Of a stretch of DNA of 51,062 nt, positions 1-8,772 are shown in pieces. The notes below the pieces were generated by a model, which was not told the origin of the DNA, did not search any database, and saw only the letters and a program-made list of their open reading frames with translations. How positions within the stretch are numbered: position 1 is the stretch's first letter; each line of letters opens with the position of its first letter. Source of the stretch: Pseudomonadota bacterium (GTDB lineage: Bacteria; Pseudomonadota; Gammaproteobacteria; Burkholderiales; Ferrovaceae). The position numbers and the translations under genes were made by a program. The stretch is taken from the NCBI GenBank assembly GCA_021850135.1, contig JAJZRV010000006.1:1-51062 (forward strand). The letters are read 5' to 3'.

Positions 1-8
1 TCCGATCT
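1..8. other. Possible residual Illumina adapter at contig end
   Basis: The window opens with TCCGATCT, which is identical to the last eight bases of the widely used Illumina adapter ending GCTCTTCCGATCT. The match sits exactly at the edge and falls at the very C-terminal end of urtB, where the UrtB sequence stops looking conserved. An eight-base match can occur by chance, so this is a suspicion rather than proof. Confidence 0.5.
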
Positions 9-928
9 CTTCTTACTTTGCTGCGGAATAATCCCTCGGGCCGCATCATCAGGATGGTGATGATGGTCATCAGGGTGACCACCTTGCCCATGGCATTGGT
101 CAGGAAGAAAGTCAGGATCGACTGGGCCTGGGCAATGGAGAAGGCAGACGCCACCGTGCCGAAGAGACTCGCCGAACCGCCGAATACCACCACCAGGAAG
201 GTATCCACGATATACAGGGATCCGCTGGTGGGTCCCGTAGAAGCGATGGTGGTGAAACAGGCTCCGGCGACGCCTGCAATGCCGCATCCAATGGCGAAGG
301 TCACGCGGTCGATCTTTCGCGTATTGATACCCACCGCTCCCGCCATGACCCGGTTCTGCGTGGTGGCACGCACTTTCAGGCCCCAGTTGGAGCGGAACAG
401 GAAGAGAACGACCGCACCCGTCACGAGAATTGACATGACCATCACAAAGATGCCGTTGAGAGGAATATCAATATCCGGCGTAGGCTTCCATGAGCCCATC
501 AGCCAGTCAGGCAGGGTCGCGCTCACCTCGCGCGCACCAAAGGCCGAGCGAAACAGTTGCTGCATGATGAGGCTCAGCCCCCAAGTGGCCAGCAAGGTAT
601 CCAGAGGGCGCTTATAGAGATGGCGGATCAGCGTGAACTCCACCAGATAGCCCACCAGAAAGGCGATCAGGAAAGCGCCCAGTATGGCCACGATGAAGTA
701 GTAGGGCATGAGGGACGGGAAGTAAGTTTCCGTCAACTTTGAAAACGAATAGATGGTGTAGGCGCCAATGGTCATGAACTCACCATGGGCCATGTTGATG
801 ACGCCCATCTGTCCAAAAATAATGGCAAGCCCCAGGGCCATCAGCAGCAACACGCTGAACAGGCTCAAGCCGGAAAACCCCTGCATAACCAGAATCGACC
901 ATAAATCAGATAGTGAGTAAGCATCCAT
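1..928 (-). CDS. urtB: Urea/short-chain amide ABC transporter permease UrtB (partial, C-terminus off the edge)
   Basis: The frame is open to the left edge, so the stop codon is missing; about 309 codons are present. It encodes an inner-membrane permease of the hydrophobic amino acid/urea (HAAT) ABC family. The chain is strongly hydrophobic and carries the early family motif MGVINMAHGEF at residues 41-51, then a GINTRKIDR loop and the late RPEGLF segment typical of the C-terminal end. The ATG at 928 is chosen because the frame reads well from there; a second ATG lies 14 codons later. It follows urtA in the same direction after an 82-base gap holding a hairpin. Genes urtC, urtD and urtE would be expected beyond the left edge. 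UrtB rather than LivH is preferred because the neighbouring binding protein is UrtA-like. Confidence 0.85.
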   Translation of the reverse strand, partial: MDAYSLSDLWSILVMQGFSGLSLFSVLLLMALGLAIIFGQMGVINMAHGEFMTIGAYTIYSFSKLTETYFPSLMPYYFIVAILGAFLIAFLVGYLVEFTLIRHLYKRPLDTLLATWGLSLIMQQLFRSAFGAREVSATLPDWLMGSWKPTPDIDIPLNGIFVMVMSILVTGAVVLFLFRSNWGLKVRATTQNRVMAGAVGINTRKIDRVTFAIGCGIAGVAGACFTTIASTGPTSGSLYIVDTFLVVVFGGSASLFGTVASAFSIAQAQSILTFFLTNAMGKVVTLMTIITILMMRPEGLFRSKVRRDR

Positions 929-973
929 TGCGCTAGCACTCCAAAAGCATTTTTGAGGCACGAACCACCCGGT

Positions 974-1000
974 GACGCCTGCCCCGGAAGGGCAGGCGTC
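974..1000 (-). promoter_or_regulatory. Intercistronic stem-loop between urtA and urtB
   Basis: Ten bases after the urtA stop there is a perfect 11-base-pair inverted repeat, GACGCCTGCCC and GGGCAGGCGTC, with a five-base loop. No T-tract follows on the minus strand, so it is not a standard terminator. Such hairpins after binding-protein genes often stabilise the upstream message and lower expression of the permease genes; that role is inferred here. Confidence 0.6.
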
Positions 1001-1010
1001 CGGCGCTCGA

Positions 1011-2264
1011 TCAATAGCCCTTGGGGAAGGGATTGGGATCGATGTAGTCCGAGGTGAACACGATGTCTGCCTGACCATCGGCACGCCATTCACCGATGCG
1101 CAGGCGGGTCTTCAGGTGATGGTTGGGCTCGAGGTACACCATGCCCTCAGGTGCATCAAAGGTGATGGTGCCGCTTTCCTCGGCTTTCACCACCTTGTCC
1201 GTTTCAAAGCTGCCAGCTTTTTCCACGGCAGCCTTCCACAACCACGGTCCTTCGTAGGCGGCCTGAGTCACGTCGCCGATGGGTGCCGTGGGGCCCCACT
1301 TGGCCTTGAACTGGCTCACGAACTCCTTGTTCTTGGGGGTGTTGAGGGACTGGAAATATTTCATCGCCGAGTAGAAACCCAACAGGTTCTCGCCGCCGAT
1401 GCCCTTGGCTTCGTCTTCGGTCACGGACAGGGTCAACAGGGTCTGGCTCTTGCCGGTAATCCCTGCGGCTTTCAACTGTTTGAACCAGGAGACGTTCGAC
1501 CCCCCCACTACTGCGGCGTAGATGACGTCAGGTTTTTTCAGTCGGATCTTGTTGATGGTGGAACCGAATTCCGTGCTGCCCAAGGCCGCATATTCCTCAC
1601 CCACCACCGTTCCGTGGAGCACGGTCTCGATGTATTTGCGCGCGAGTTTCATGGTGGTGCGCGGCCAGATGTAGTCAGAGCCGATCAGGTAGAAGGTTTT
1701 GGCGTTCTTGGTCTTGGCAACCCAGTCCAGACCTGCAAATACCTGCTGGGTGGCTTCCTGGCCCGTATAGACCACGTTCTTGGATTGTTCCAGGCCTTCA
1801 TAGAACGTGGGGTAGTAGAGCAGGCCATTGTCGCGCTCCAGCACGGGCAGCACGGCCTTGCGGGAAGCCGAGGTCCAGCAGCCAAAAATTGCGGCCACAT
1901 GATCCGATTCCAGAAGCTTCTTGGCCTTCTCGGCAAAGGTCGGCCAGTCCGATGCGCCGTCTTCCTGAATCAGCTTGATTTTGCGCCCCAGCACGCCGCC
2001 CATGGCGTTGATCTGGCTGATGGCCAGCTGCTCGGCTTCGATGGCACCGGTTTCCGAAATCGCCATGGTGCCCGTGGACGAATGCAACTGACCGACGGTG
2101 ACTTCCTTGTCGGTGACAGCAAGTGCCGAAGCACCGAATGCCGTGCCGGCAACCCCAAGAATCAAGGCGCTTGCCAGTGCAGCCACAAGTCCCTTGCGTG
2201 GATATTGCGGGACCTCCTGACTGGCTCGATGGTCTGCAGAAGGTTGATGCGTTTTGCGTGACAT
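1011..2264 (-). CDS. urtA: Urea/short-chain amide ABC transporter substrate-binding protein UrtA
   Basis: This 417-residue protein is the periplasmic binding component of a urea or short-chain amide ABC transporter. After an N-terminal export segment ending near ALASALILGVAGTAFGA, it shows UrtA-type blocks: GTMAISET, GGVLGRKI, ASDWPTFAEKA, FGCWTSASRKAVLP, and later DYIWPRTT and EPNHHLKT. The start at 2264 is set by an AAGGAG ribosome-binding site eight bases upstream; an in-frame ATG 66 bases earlier lacks one. It is first in the urt operon, ahead of urtB, and divergent from an FmdC-like porin. That pairing recalls the fmd amide-uptake cluster of methylotrophs, so formamide or acetamide is an alternative substrate. 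No urease genes are visible in the window. Confidence 0.9.
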   Translation of the reverse strand: MSRKTHQPSADHRASQEVPQYPRKGLVAALASALILGVAGTAFGASALAVTDKEVTVGQLHSSTGTMAISETGAIEAEQLAISQINAMGGVLGRKIKLIQEDGASDWPTFAEKAKKLLESDHVAAIFGCWTSASRKAVLPVLERDNGLLYYPTFYEGLEQSKNVVYTGQEATQQVFAGLDWVAKTKNAKTFYLIGSDYIWPRTTMKLARKYIETVLHGTVVGEEYAALGSTEFGSTINKIRLKKPDVIYAAVVGGSNVSWFKQLKAAGITGKSQTLLTLSVTEDEAKGIGGENLLGFYSAMKYFQSLNTPKNKEFVSQFKAKWGPTAPIGDVTQAAYEGPWLWKAAVEKAGSFETDKVVKAEESGTITFDAPEGMVYLEPNHHLKTRLRIGEWRADGQADIVFTSDYIDPNPFPKGY

Positions 2265-2637
2265 GAGTATGACTCCTTGGTTGGTGTGTATCGATCGTAA
2301 GCAGCGCCGGGTTTCTGAATCCCCCATCACGATTCCACGATATGAGTTTCAACAGAGGTCATGAATACGTCTTCTTACTTACGTATACGCATAGGATCCA
2401 GCGGGGTCAGAGGATGGCTGTCGCGCAGGTTAAGCGCGCATGGGCAGGACATGAAAAGCCAGGTGCTGTCGTATTCGGGATGCACTAAGCAATTTTGCGT
2501 ACGCCTTTTTCCGAGGAGCAGGACAAATTCGTAATTGTGCGTATTTCAACGCCAGCTGCCTTGCACATAACCTGATTTCAACGCGAATGGTTGAGCAGGA
2601 TTTGAGTAGCCATCAATTTTTTAATAAGGAGCCTGGC
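2265..2637. promoter_or_regulatory. Divergent promoter region of urtA and the porin gene
   Basis: This 373-base stretch separates two divergent genes and has no convincing coding frame. The hexamer TGCGTA occurs at 2496 and 2538 (42 bases apart) and in inverted form at 2386. I looked for a sigma-54 type site, which would suit nitrogen-regulated urea uptake, and found none with correct spacing. No clear sigma-70 pair was identified either. Confidence 0.5.
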
Positions 2638-3822
2638 ATGAAACAGAGAAACTTTTCCCGACTATTAACTCGCAGCACCCTGGTCATGGCGTGCATGAGC
2701 GCACTCGCCGCCCATGCAGGAGCAACCATCAATTTTGGCGATGATCAGTCTGCAACTATCGGCCTGGGATTGAGAACTTCCTACGACAGCAACAGCGGCA
2801 ATAACCAACCCAACGGCCAGGCATTCAATGTGGACAACCTGCGTCTCTACACCAACTTCAGTTTTTCGAAGGAGCTCAAGGCAACGTTCAACACGGAATA
2901 CAACAGCAGCCTGAATACCGTCAGCCTGCTGGACGCCTATGCCCAGTTCGAGCCCACCCAAAGCTTCAATGTGTGGGTGGGTCGCCTCCTGCCTGGCGCA
3001 GATCGTTCCGATATGGAAGGTCCGTTCTATATCACTTCATGGAGCTATCCTGGCGTAGCCTCCGTGTACAAAGAACAATACCTCGACGGCCGCGACCAGG
3101 GTGCCACCTTTTGGGGCGTGGTGGCCAACGACCGCCTGACCTATGCCGTAGGCGCCTACCAGGGGCGTGGGCATAATTCCGGGGTCAGCAATCAGTACCA
3201 GGGGGGTGGGGGCAGTTCCGACCTCATGTACACCGGCCGCCTCAACTACAACTTCTGGGATACCAAGGTGGATCCTGCCTACTTCGCAAGCAGCAGCTAT
3301 TACGGTACGAAGGACGTGCTGGCACTCGGTCTGGCCGGAATGACTCAGAAGAATGGCGTGACCTCGGCAAGCGGTGTGACCGCCGACTACAAGGCATGGA
3401 ACGTCGACTTCCTGATGGAAAAGAAAGTTCTGGATGGCGGCGCCTTTACGCTCAGCGGCGCGTATTACAAGGTGGACACCCAGGGCGTTCTGGACAGCTA
3501 CTGCCAGGCAGGCTCAGCGGGTTGCTGGGGCGGACCCGCCTATCAGGGCACAGCCTATCTGGGCACGGTGGCCTTCCTTTTTCCCCAGAAGCTGGGCTAC
3601 GGCAAAATCCAGCCCTACTATCAGCACCAGAATTTCCGTCCGGACAGCGTGGATACCGGCACCCTGGCCGGTCAGACCGTGGAAACCAAGAAGGATGATT
3701 TTGGCGTGAACTATATCGTCAAGGGTTACGACGCCAAGTTCACCGCCGCCTACGAACGCACCAGCATCGAAAATGCACCTTCGGCCAATGCCTTCATCGT
3801 GGGCGCACAGTTGCAGTTCTAG
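2638..3822 (+). CDS. FmdC-like outer-membrane porin
   Basis: The 394-residue product starts with a signal peptide (MKQRNFSRLL, a hydrophobic stretch, and AAHAGA near residues 22-27) and continues as alternating polar and aromatic strands typical of an outer-membrane beta-barrel. It ends in a terminal phenylalanine (VGAQLQF), the usual barrel-assembly signal. The start is set by an AAGGAG site nine bases upstream. Location opposite urtA suggests that it lets urea or small amides cross the outer membrane, like FmdC of the short-chain amide cluster in methylotrophs. The family assignment rests on context and general pattern, so a different small-solute porin cannot be excluded. Confidence 0.75.
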   Translation: MKQRNFSRLLTRSTLVMACMSALAAHAGATINFGDDQSATIGLGLRTSYDSNSGNNQPNGQAFNVDNLRLYTNFSFSKELKATFNTEYNSSLNTVSLLDAYAQFEPTQSFNVWVGRLLPGADRSDMEGPFYITSWSYPGVASVYKEQYLDGRDQGATFWGVVANDRLTYAVGAYQGRGHNSGVSNQYQGGGGSSDLMYTGRLNYNFWDTKVDPAYFASSSYYGTKDVLALGLAGMTQKNGVTSASGVTADYKAWNVDFLMEKKVLDGGAFTLSGAYYKVDTQGVLDSYCQAGSAGCWGGPAYQGTAYLGTVAFLFPQKLGYGKIQPYYQHQNFRPDSVDTGTLAGQTVETKKDDFGVNYIVKGYDAKFTAAYERTSIENAPSANAFIVGAQLQF

Positions 3823-3839
3823 TCTTAACTGACGCTGTT

Positions 3840-3885
3840 ATCCGGTGGGTGGTCCATGACTCTCCCTCACGACCATCCGCCGGAT
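3840..3885. terminator. Bidirectional terminator between porin gene and ilvD
   Basis: The arms at 3840-3854 and 3871-3885 pair over 13 of 15 positions, with a 16-base loop. The hairpin lies between the convergent porin and ilvD genes. No long T-tract follows on either side, so efficiency is uncertain. Confidence 0.5.
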
Positions 3886-3910
3886 GTCAGTTTCCCCGCC
3901 CCGCAATACC

Positions 3911-5587
3911 CTACTCGTCCGTAACGGCACCCCGGCTGGCGGTGCCCACCAGTCTCAAATACTTGGCCAGAACGCCGCGTGTCACGCGAGGCGCAGGCTG
4001 CTTCCATGTTGCACGTCGATGAGCCAATTCCTCATCAGTCACGTTGAGCTGCAGGAGGCGTAGAGGAGCGTCGATGGTGATGGAATCGCCTTCGTGCACC
4101 AGGGCGATGGTTCCGCCCACGTAGGCTTCCGGTGCCACGTGGCCCACCACCATCCCATAAGTACCGCCGGAGAACCGCCCATCGGTGATCAACCCTACGG
4201 AATCGCCCAGGCCGGCACCAATGATGGCCGAGGTGGGAGAAAGCATTTCGCGCATGCCGGGGCCGCCCTTGGGTCCCTCAAAACGAATGACCAGGATATC
4301 GCCAGCGTGGATACGGCCCTTGAGGATCGCATCCATGGCTGCCTCCTCGGATTCAAATACGCGCGCCGGTCCGGTAATTTGCGGGTTCTTGACGCCGGTG
4401 ATCTTGGCCACGGCGCCCTCAGTGGCGAGATTGCCCTTGAGAATGGCCAGGTGTCCCTGCGCATAGACGGGATTGTCCCACTGGCGGATGACGTCCTGAT
4501 CCTTAGGCGGGTCCGCAGGAACACCCTTCAGGTTCTCGGCGACGGTCTTGCCGGTGATGGTCAGGCAATCGCCATGCAGCAAGCCGCGCGCCAGCAACAT
4601 TTTCATGACCTGCGGAATGCCGCCGACACGGTGCAGGTCGGTGGCCACATAACGGCCCGATGGCTTGAGGTCACACAGCACCGGGATTTTTCCTCGAATC
4701 TCTTCAAAATCTTCCAGGCGCAACGGCACTTCGGCGGCATGGGCCATGGCCAGCAAATGCAGCACGGCGTTGGTGGATCCGCCCACGGCCATGGTTACGG
4801 CAATGGCATTCTCAAAAGCTTTACGGGTCATGATCTGACGCGGCAACAACTGGTTGTGAATGGCCTGCACCAAGGTACGCGCACTCTCTTCCGCGCTCAC
4901 TGCCTTTTCTTCGTCTTCTGCGGCCTGTGTGGACGAATAGGGCAATGCCATCCCCATGACTTCTATGGCAGAAGACATGGTATTGGCGGTATACATGCCG
5001 CCGCAGGAGCCCTTGCCTGGACAGGCACGCTTTTCGATCTCGATGAAATCCGTTTCCGACATCTTGCCGGCCGTAAACTGCCCCACGGCCTCGAACGGAC
5101 TGACCACCGTCAGGTCCTTGCCATGGTAGTGACCGGGCTTGATGGTGCCGCCATAGACGTAAATGGCGGGGATGTTCATGCGCGCGATGGCAATCATCCC
5201 CCCTGGCATGTTCTTGTCGCAACCGCCCACCACCAGCACGCCATCCATGCTTTGGGCACTGGTGGCCGTCTCGATCGCGTCCGCAATCACTTCGCGCGAC
5301 ACCAGGGAATACTTCATGCCTTGGGTCCCCATGGAAATGCCGTCGGACACGGTAATGGTGCCAAAGGTTTGCGGCATCGCGCCGGCATCGTGCAGCGCCA
5401 GTTCAGCCCGCGCAGCAAGCTCCCCCAGCCCGGCATTGCAAGGTGTGATGGTGCTGTGGCCGTTCGCAATGCCCACGATAGGCTTGTTGAAGTCGTCATC
5501 TCCAAAGCCCACGGCACGCAGCATGGCGCGATTGGGCGAGCGTTGGACGCCTTCAGTGATGGTCCGGCTGCGGCGGTTGTCTGCCAT
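3911..5587 (-). CDS. ilvD: Dihydroxy-acid dehydratase
   Basis: IlvD removes water from 2,3-dihydroxy-isovalerate and its methyl homologue to give the 2-keto acids for valine and isoleucine; it acts in the cytoplasm and needs an iron-sulfur cluster. The 558-residue length is normal. Cluster and active-site motifs are present: CDKNMPGG, the cluster segment [28 protein letters not shown], and the late [14 protein letters not shown] and TDGRFSGG blocks. The start at 5587 is preferred over an ATG 37 codons upstream because AGGAG lies seven bases before it and the protein then begins [13 protein letters not shown], as in homologues. It stands alone, convergent with the porin gene and divergent from lgt. 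Confidence 0.96.
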   Translation of the reverse strand: MADNRRSRTITEGVQRSPNRAMLRAVGFGDDDFNKPIVGIANGHSTITPCNAGLGELAARAELALHDAGAMPQTFGTITVSDGISMGTQGMKYSLVSREVIADAIETATSAQSMDGVLVVGGCDKNMPGGMIAIARMNIPAIYVYGGTIKPGHYHGKDLTVVSPFEAVGQFTAGKMSETDFIEIEKRACPGKGSCGGMYTANTMSSAIEVMGMALPYSSTQAAEDEEKAVSAEESARTLVQAIHNQLLPRQIMTRKAFENAIAVTMAVGGSTNAVLHLLAMAHAAEVPLRLEDFEEIRGKIPVLCDLKPSGRYVATDLHRVGGIPQVMKMLLARGLLHGDCLTITGKTVAENLKGVPADPPKDQDVIRQWDNPVYAQGHLAILKGNLATEGAVAKITGVKNPQITGPARVFESEEAAMDAILKGRIHAGDILVIRFEGPKGGPGMREMLSPTSAIIGAGLGDSVGLITDGRFSGGTYGMVVGHVAPEAYVGGTIALVHEGDSITIDAPLRLLQLNVTDEELAHRRATWKQPAPRVTRGVLAKYLRLVGTASRGAVTDE

Positions 5588-5614
5588 GGAAGGTCTCCTG
5601 CAACATGAGGTCGG

Positions 5615-5620
5615 TATAAT
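5615..5620 (+). promoter_or_regulatory. Candidate -10 box for lgt
   Basis: A perfect TATAAT lies 30 bases before the lgt start codon, in the short divergent space after ilvD. No good -35 hexamer is visible at 16-18 bases upstream, so the promoter may be weak or activator-dependent. Confidence 0.45.
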
Positions 5621-5649
5621 CTTTGATTTTATCCCAAGGCGACGTTCCC

Positions 5650-6474
5650 ATGCTGATCCATCCCGACTTTGATCCTGTGGCCATCCACCTGGGCCCACTC
5701 GCCGTACGCTGGTACGGACTTATGTACCTCGTCGGGTTTCTTGCCGGTGCCTGGGCGGCACGCTGGCGCATCCGGACGCAGCCATGGTTGCACTGGACCG
5801 TGGAAGAAGCCGACAACTTCCTGACTTACGTGGTACTGGGCGTCATCCTGGGGGGGCGCCTGGGATACGTGCTGTTCTACAAACCGGACTATTACCTCGC
5901 GCACCCCTTCGACATCTTCGCCGTATGGCAAGGCGGCATGTCCTTTCATGGCGGGTTTCTGGGCGTAATCCTGGGGGGATGGCTGTTTGCCCGGCGCCAT
6001 GGCCGGCGCTGGCTGGACGTCACCGACTTCGTGGCGCCTCTTGTCACCTTCGGCCTGGGGTTTGGACGTATCGGCAACTTCATCAATGGCGAACTCCCCG
6101 GACGCGTGACCGACGTGCCATGGGGCATGGTCTTCCCGCACGTGGACGCCCTCCCGCGCCACCCCTCGCAACTGTACGAAGCCGTGCTCGAAGGATTGGT
6201 CTTGGGAGCCCTGCTGTTGGTGTTCAGCCGACGCCGGCGTCCGACCGGACAGATTTCGTCGCTCTTCCTGATGGGCTATGGCAGCTTTCGCTTCCTCGTG
6301 GAGTTCACCCGCGAACCCGACGACTTCCTCGGCCTGCTGACCTTCGGTCTCAGCATGGGGCAATGGCTCAGTCTGCCCATGATTCTGCTTGGGGCGTACT
6401 TATGGAGGTGGTCTAAGAAATCGGCTATCATGTCGCGTGAAAACCAAGAGGGCGTAGCCCCAAAGCGAAGATAA
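5650..6474 (+). CDS. lgt: Prolipoprotein diacylglyceryl transferase
   Basis: Lgt moves the diacylglyceryl group from phosphatidylglycerol onto the lipobox cysteine of prolipoproteins in the inner membrane. The 274-residue chain has about seven hydrophobic segments and the family signature [16 protein letters not shown] near residues 138-153, preceded by the [12 protein letters not shown] block containing the essential histidine region. The start [21 protein letters not shown] matches the family; upstream TTG is less likely. The C-terminal tail after the last helix ([13 protein letters not shown] and a basic end) is unusual and runs directly into an inverted repeat, so the original C-terminus may have been altered by insertion of that element. 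Confidence 0.95.
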   Translation: MLIHPDFDPVAIHLGPLAVRWYGLMYLVGFLAGAWAARWRIRTQPWLHWTVEEADNFLTYVVLGVILGGRLGYVLFYKPDYYLAHPFDIFAVWQGGMSFHGGFLGVILGGWLFARRHGRRWLDVTDFVAPLVTFGLGFGRIGNFINGELPGRVTDVPWGMVFPHVDALPRHPSQLYEAVLEGLVLGALLLVFSRRRRPTGQISSLFLMGYGSFRFLVEFTREPDDFLGLLTFGLSMGQWLSLPMILLGAYLWRWSKKSAIMSRENQEGVAPKRR

Positions 6475-6543
6475 GGGACAGACCTTGTTTTCGGATTCAG
6501 GAGACAGCGGCAACAAATGTATGGAAACGATGGGGTCTGTCCC
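6475..6543. repeat. REP/MITE-like inverted repeat (GGGACAGACC ... GGTCTGTCCC)
   Basis: Perfect 10-base inverted arms lie at 6475-6484 and 6534-6543 around a 49-base centre. The left arm begins on the base after the lgt stop codon. The GGGACAGACC core resembles ends often seen in REP-like elements mobilised by REP-associated tyrosine transposases (IS200-like), but no transposase is in this window. The element sits between lgt and a cytochrome gene and could also act as an mRNA hairpin. Confidence 0.5.
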
Positions 6544-6580
6544 CCATGACTTGTCATCCCCTACTTTGGAGAAATTGCAC

Positions 6581-6895
6581 ATGAAATCCCTGAAAATCGT
6601 TTTGATCGCTGCCGGCTTGTTGACCGTAGGCACCGTACTGGCAGAAGACGCCGGTCTCGCGTTAGCCAAGAAGAGCGGCTGCCTCGCCTGTCACGCCGAG
6701 GACAAGAAAGTGCTCGGCCCATCCTATAAGGATGTCGCAGCCAAGTACAAAGGCCAGGCTGACGCTGAAACCAAGCTCGTAGCCAAGGTCAAGAATGGCG
6801 GTGGCGGCGTTTGGGGACCCATGCCCATGCCCGCCAATGCCAAGGTTTCTGATGCCGACCTGCACACCCTGGTCAAGTGGATTTTGTCCCACTAA
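6581..6895 (+). CDS. Small monoheme class I cytochrome c (c551/c552 type)
   Basis: The 104-residue precursor has a signal peptide of about 21 residues ending VLA, a CLACH heme site just after it, and the motif GPSYKDVAAKY followed by a methionine-rich MPMPANAKVSD segment that supplies the axial methionine. These are hallmarks of periplasmic cytochromes c551/c552, electron donors to terminal oxidases or nitrite reductases. The ATG at 6581 gives a clean signal peptide; an upstream in-frame ATG lies inside the inverted repeat. It is followed closely by livJ, but the functions are unrelated, so common transcription would be incidental. Confidence 0.92.
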   Translation: MKSLKIVLIAAGLLTVGTVLAEDAGLALAKKSGCLACHAEDKKVLGPSYKDVAAKYKGQADAETKLVAKVKNGGGGVWGPMPMPANAKVSDADLHTLVKWILSH

Positions 6896-6901
6896 GCCGC
6901 C

Positions 6902-8056
6902 ATGCGCCTCTCTATGACTCTGAAAGGGGCGCATGCCCCACTGCTGGTCGCAGCGCTGGTTGTGGCAGGATGCGGCAAGGCGCCGTCTCCTGCCGCCAGC
7001 AGTGACACCCTTGTCATCCGGATCGGGTCGGTCGCGCCACTGACCGGGCCGCAGTCCCATTTGGGCCATGACAACGAAAATGGCGCCCGGCTTGCCATTG
7101 CCGATGCCAACGCCCAGAACATCGTCATCGGCGGTAAAAAGGCCCGCTTCGAACTGGTAGGCGAAGACGATGCGGCAGACCCCAAAACCGGCACGATCGT
7201 CGCCCAGAAGCTGGCAGATGCCAAAGTCAACGGCGTGGTGGGGCACCTTAATTCCGGCACCACCATTCCTGCATCCAAAGTTTATTCCGATGCCGGCATC
7301 GTGCAGATCTCTCCTTCGGCCACCAACCCCAAATACACCCACCAGGGCTTCAAGACGGCGTTTCGCGTCATGGCCAACGATGAGCAGCAAGGCCACGTCC
7401 TGGGACAATTTGTCACGAGTCAGCTCAAAGCCAGGACCGTGGCCGTGATCGACGACGCCACCGCCTACGGCCAGGGGCTTGCCGACGAATTTGAAAAATC
7501 AGTCATCGCCGCCGGCGGCAAAGTGGTCGCGCGCGAGCACACGGATGACCACAGCACGGATTTTTCATCCATTCTCACCCGCATCAAATCCAAGGCGCCC
7601 GATCTGATTTTTTATGGTGGGATGGATGCCCAAAGCGGCCCCATGGCCAAACAGCTCAAAACGCTCAAAATCTCCTCGGCTTTCCTCACGGGGGATGGCG
7701 GCTGCTCGCATGAGTTCGCCCAGTTGGCCGGCGATGCCGCAGAGGGCGTGTACTGCAGCCTGCCTGGCGTGCCTCTGGAAAAAATGCCGAAGGGTGCTGA
7801 TTTCAAGCAGCGCTTTAACGCCCAGTATGGCGAAATCCAGGACTATGCGCCCTACAGCTACGACGCTGTCGGCATCATGATCGCGGCGATGAAGGCGGCC
7901 GACTCTGCCGACCCCGCGAAATACCAGGCTGCGTTGAGCACCATCAACTACCCAGGCGTCACCGCCAACATCCAGTTCGATGGAAATGGTGACCTCAAGG
8001 GTGGAGAAGTCACGCTGTACCAATGGAGAAAAGGCGTCAAGACGCCCGTGCAGTAA
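6902..8056 (+). CDS. livJ: Branched-chain amino acid ABC transporter binding lipoprotein (LivJ-like)
   Basis: This 384-residue protein is the solute-binding component of a HAAT-type ABC transporter. It has a lipoprotein signal with lipobox VVAGC at residues ~20-24, so it is probably membrane-anchored in the periplasm. Family blocks include GSVAPLTGPQSHLG, NGARLAIADAN, and the ligand-region segments NSGTTIPASK and SPSATNP. It ends only two bases before the end of the convergent livF gene, so the binding protein and its presumed permease/ATPase genes face each other and must be expressed separately. Leucine, isoleucine or valine are the likely substrates, but the exact specificity cannot be read from sequence. 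Confidence 0.9.
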   Translation: MRLSMTLKGAHAPLLVAALVVAGCGKAPSPAASSDTLVIRIGSVAPLTGPQSHLGHDNENGARLAIADANAQNIVIGGKKARFELVGEDDAADPKTGTIVAQKLADAKVNGVVGHLNSGTTIPASKVYSDAGIVQISPSATNPKYTHQGFKTAFRVMANDEQQGHVLGQFVTSQLKARTVAVIDDATAYGQGLADEFEKSVIAAGGKVVAREHTDDHSTDFSSILTRIKSKAPDLIFYGGMDAQSGPMAKQLKTLKISSAFLTGDGGCSHEFAQLAGDAAEGVYCSLPGVPLEKMPKGADFKQRFNAQYGEIQDYAPYSYDAVGIMIAAMKAADSADPAKYQAALSTINYPGVTANIQFDGNGDLKGGEVTLYQWRKGVKTPVQ

Positions 8057-8058
8057 AG

Positions 8059-8772
8059 CTAATCGCCCAGGTAGGCTGCGCGCACCAACGGGTTGTCGAG
8101 GCATCGCGCAGCGCTGTCTGTCAGCACGATGCGCCCCGATTCCATGACGTAGGCACGATCGCTGATTTCCAGCGCAAGGCGGGCATTCTGCTCCACCAGC
8201 AAGATCGTCACGCCTTCTGCGGCAATATTGCGGATCACTTCAAAAATCTTTTCCACCATCAGCGGCGCCAGCCCCATGCTGGGTTCATCCAGCATCAACA
8301 GACGCGGCCTTGCCATCAGCGCCCGCCCAATCGCCAGCATCTGCTGCTCGCCCCCGGAGAGTGTTCCAGCGGCCTGATGACGCCGTTCATGCAAACGCGG
8401 CAACAACCCGTAGATGCGATCCAGCTCTTTGGAAAGATGTGGCACGTTGCCACGATGGTAGGCGCCCATCAGCAGGTTTTCTTCGATGGTAAGGCGACTG
8501 AACACGCCCCGTCCTTCGGGTACGAGGCATAACCCACGCCCGACCCGCTGCCAGGCAGGCAACGCGCCCAAATCAGCGCCGTCGTACCGTATCGACCCGG
8601 CACCGGGCGGCACGAGACCGGCCAGAGCCTTGAGTGTGCTGCTCTTGCCTGCGCCGTTGGCGCCGATGAGCGTGACCCGTTCACCCAGGTGCACCTCCAG
8701 GTCGAGGTCCACCACGGCTTCGATGCCACCGTAATGTACGCCAAGCCCCCTCACCCGCAGCAACTCGTTCAT
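8059..8772 (-). CDS. livF: Branched-chain amino acid ABC transporter ATPase LivF
   Basis: A 237-residue cytoplasmic ABC ATPase. The Walker A (GANGAGKSS, residues ~38-46), signature LSGGEQQ, Walker B RLLMLDEPSMGLAP and the switch region LLVEQN are all intact. The last matches LivF rather than LivG. The start overlaps the livG stop as ATGA, indicating translational coupling. It powers uptake with LivG, LivH and LivM. Confidence 0.94.
   Translation of the reverse strand: MNELLRVRGLGVHYGGIEAVVDLDLEVHLGERVTLIGANGAGKSSTLKALAGLVPPGAGSIRYDGADLGALPAWQRVGRGLCLVPEGRGVFSRLTIEENLLMGAYHRGNVPHLSKELDRIYGLLPRLHERRHQAAGTLSGGEQQMLAIGRALMARPRLLMLDEPSMGLAPLMVEKIFEVIRNIAAEGVTILLVEQNARLALEISDRAYVMESGRIVLTDSAARCLDNPLVRAAYLGD

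Noticed and set aside
972-2261. 429-codon plus-strand frame opposite urtA
   Set aside because: Antisense shadow of a clearly conserved binding protein.
2265-2637. Possible sigma-54/NtrC control of urea uptake
   Set aside because: No GG-N10-GC element with proper flanks was found on either strand, and no clear NtrC-type palindrome.
4094-5608. Long plus-strand open frame of 504 codons opposite ilvD
   Set aside because: It is antisense to a complete, well-conserved ilvD, has a composition typical of GC-rich shadow frames (rich in G, H and R), and no recognisable motif.
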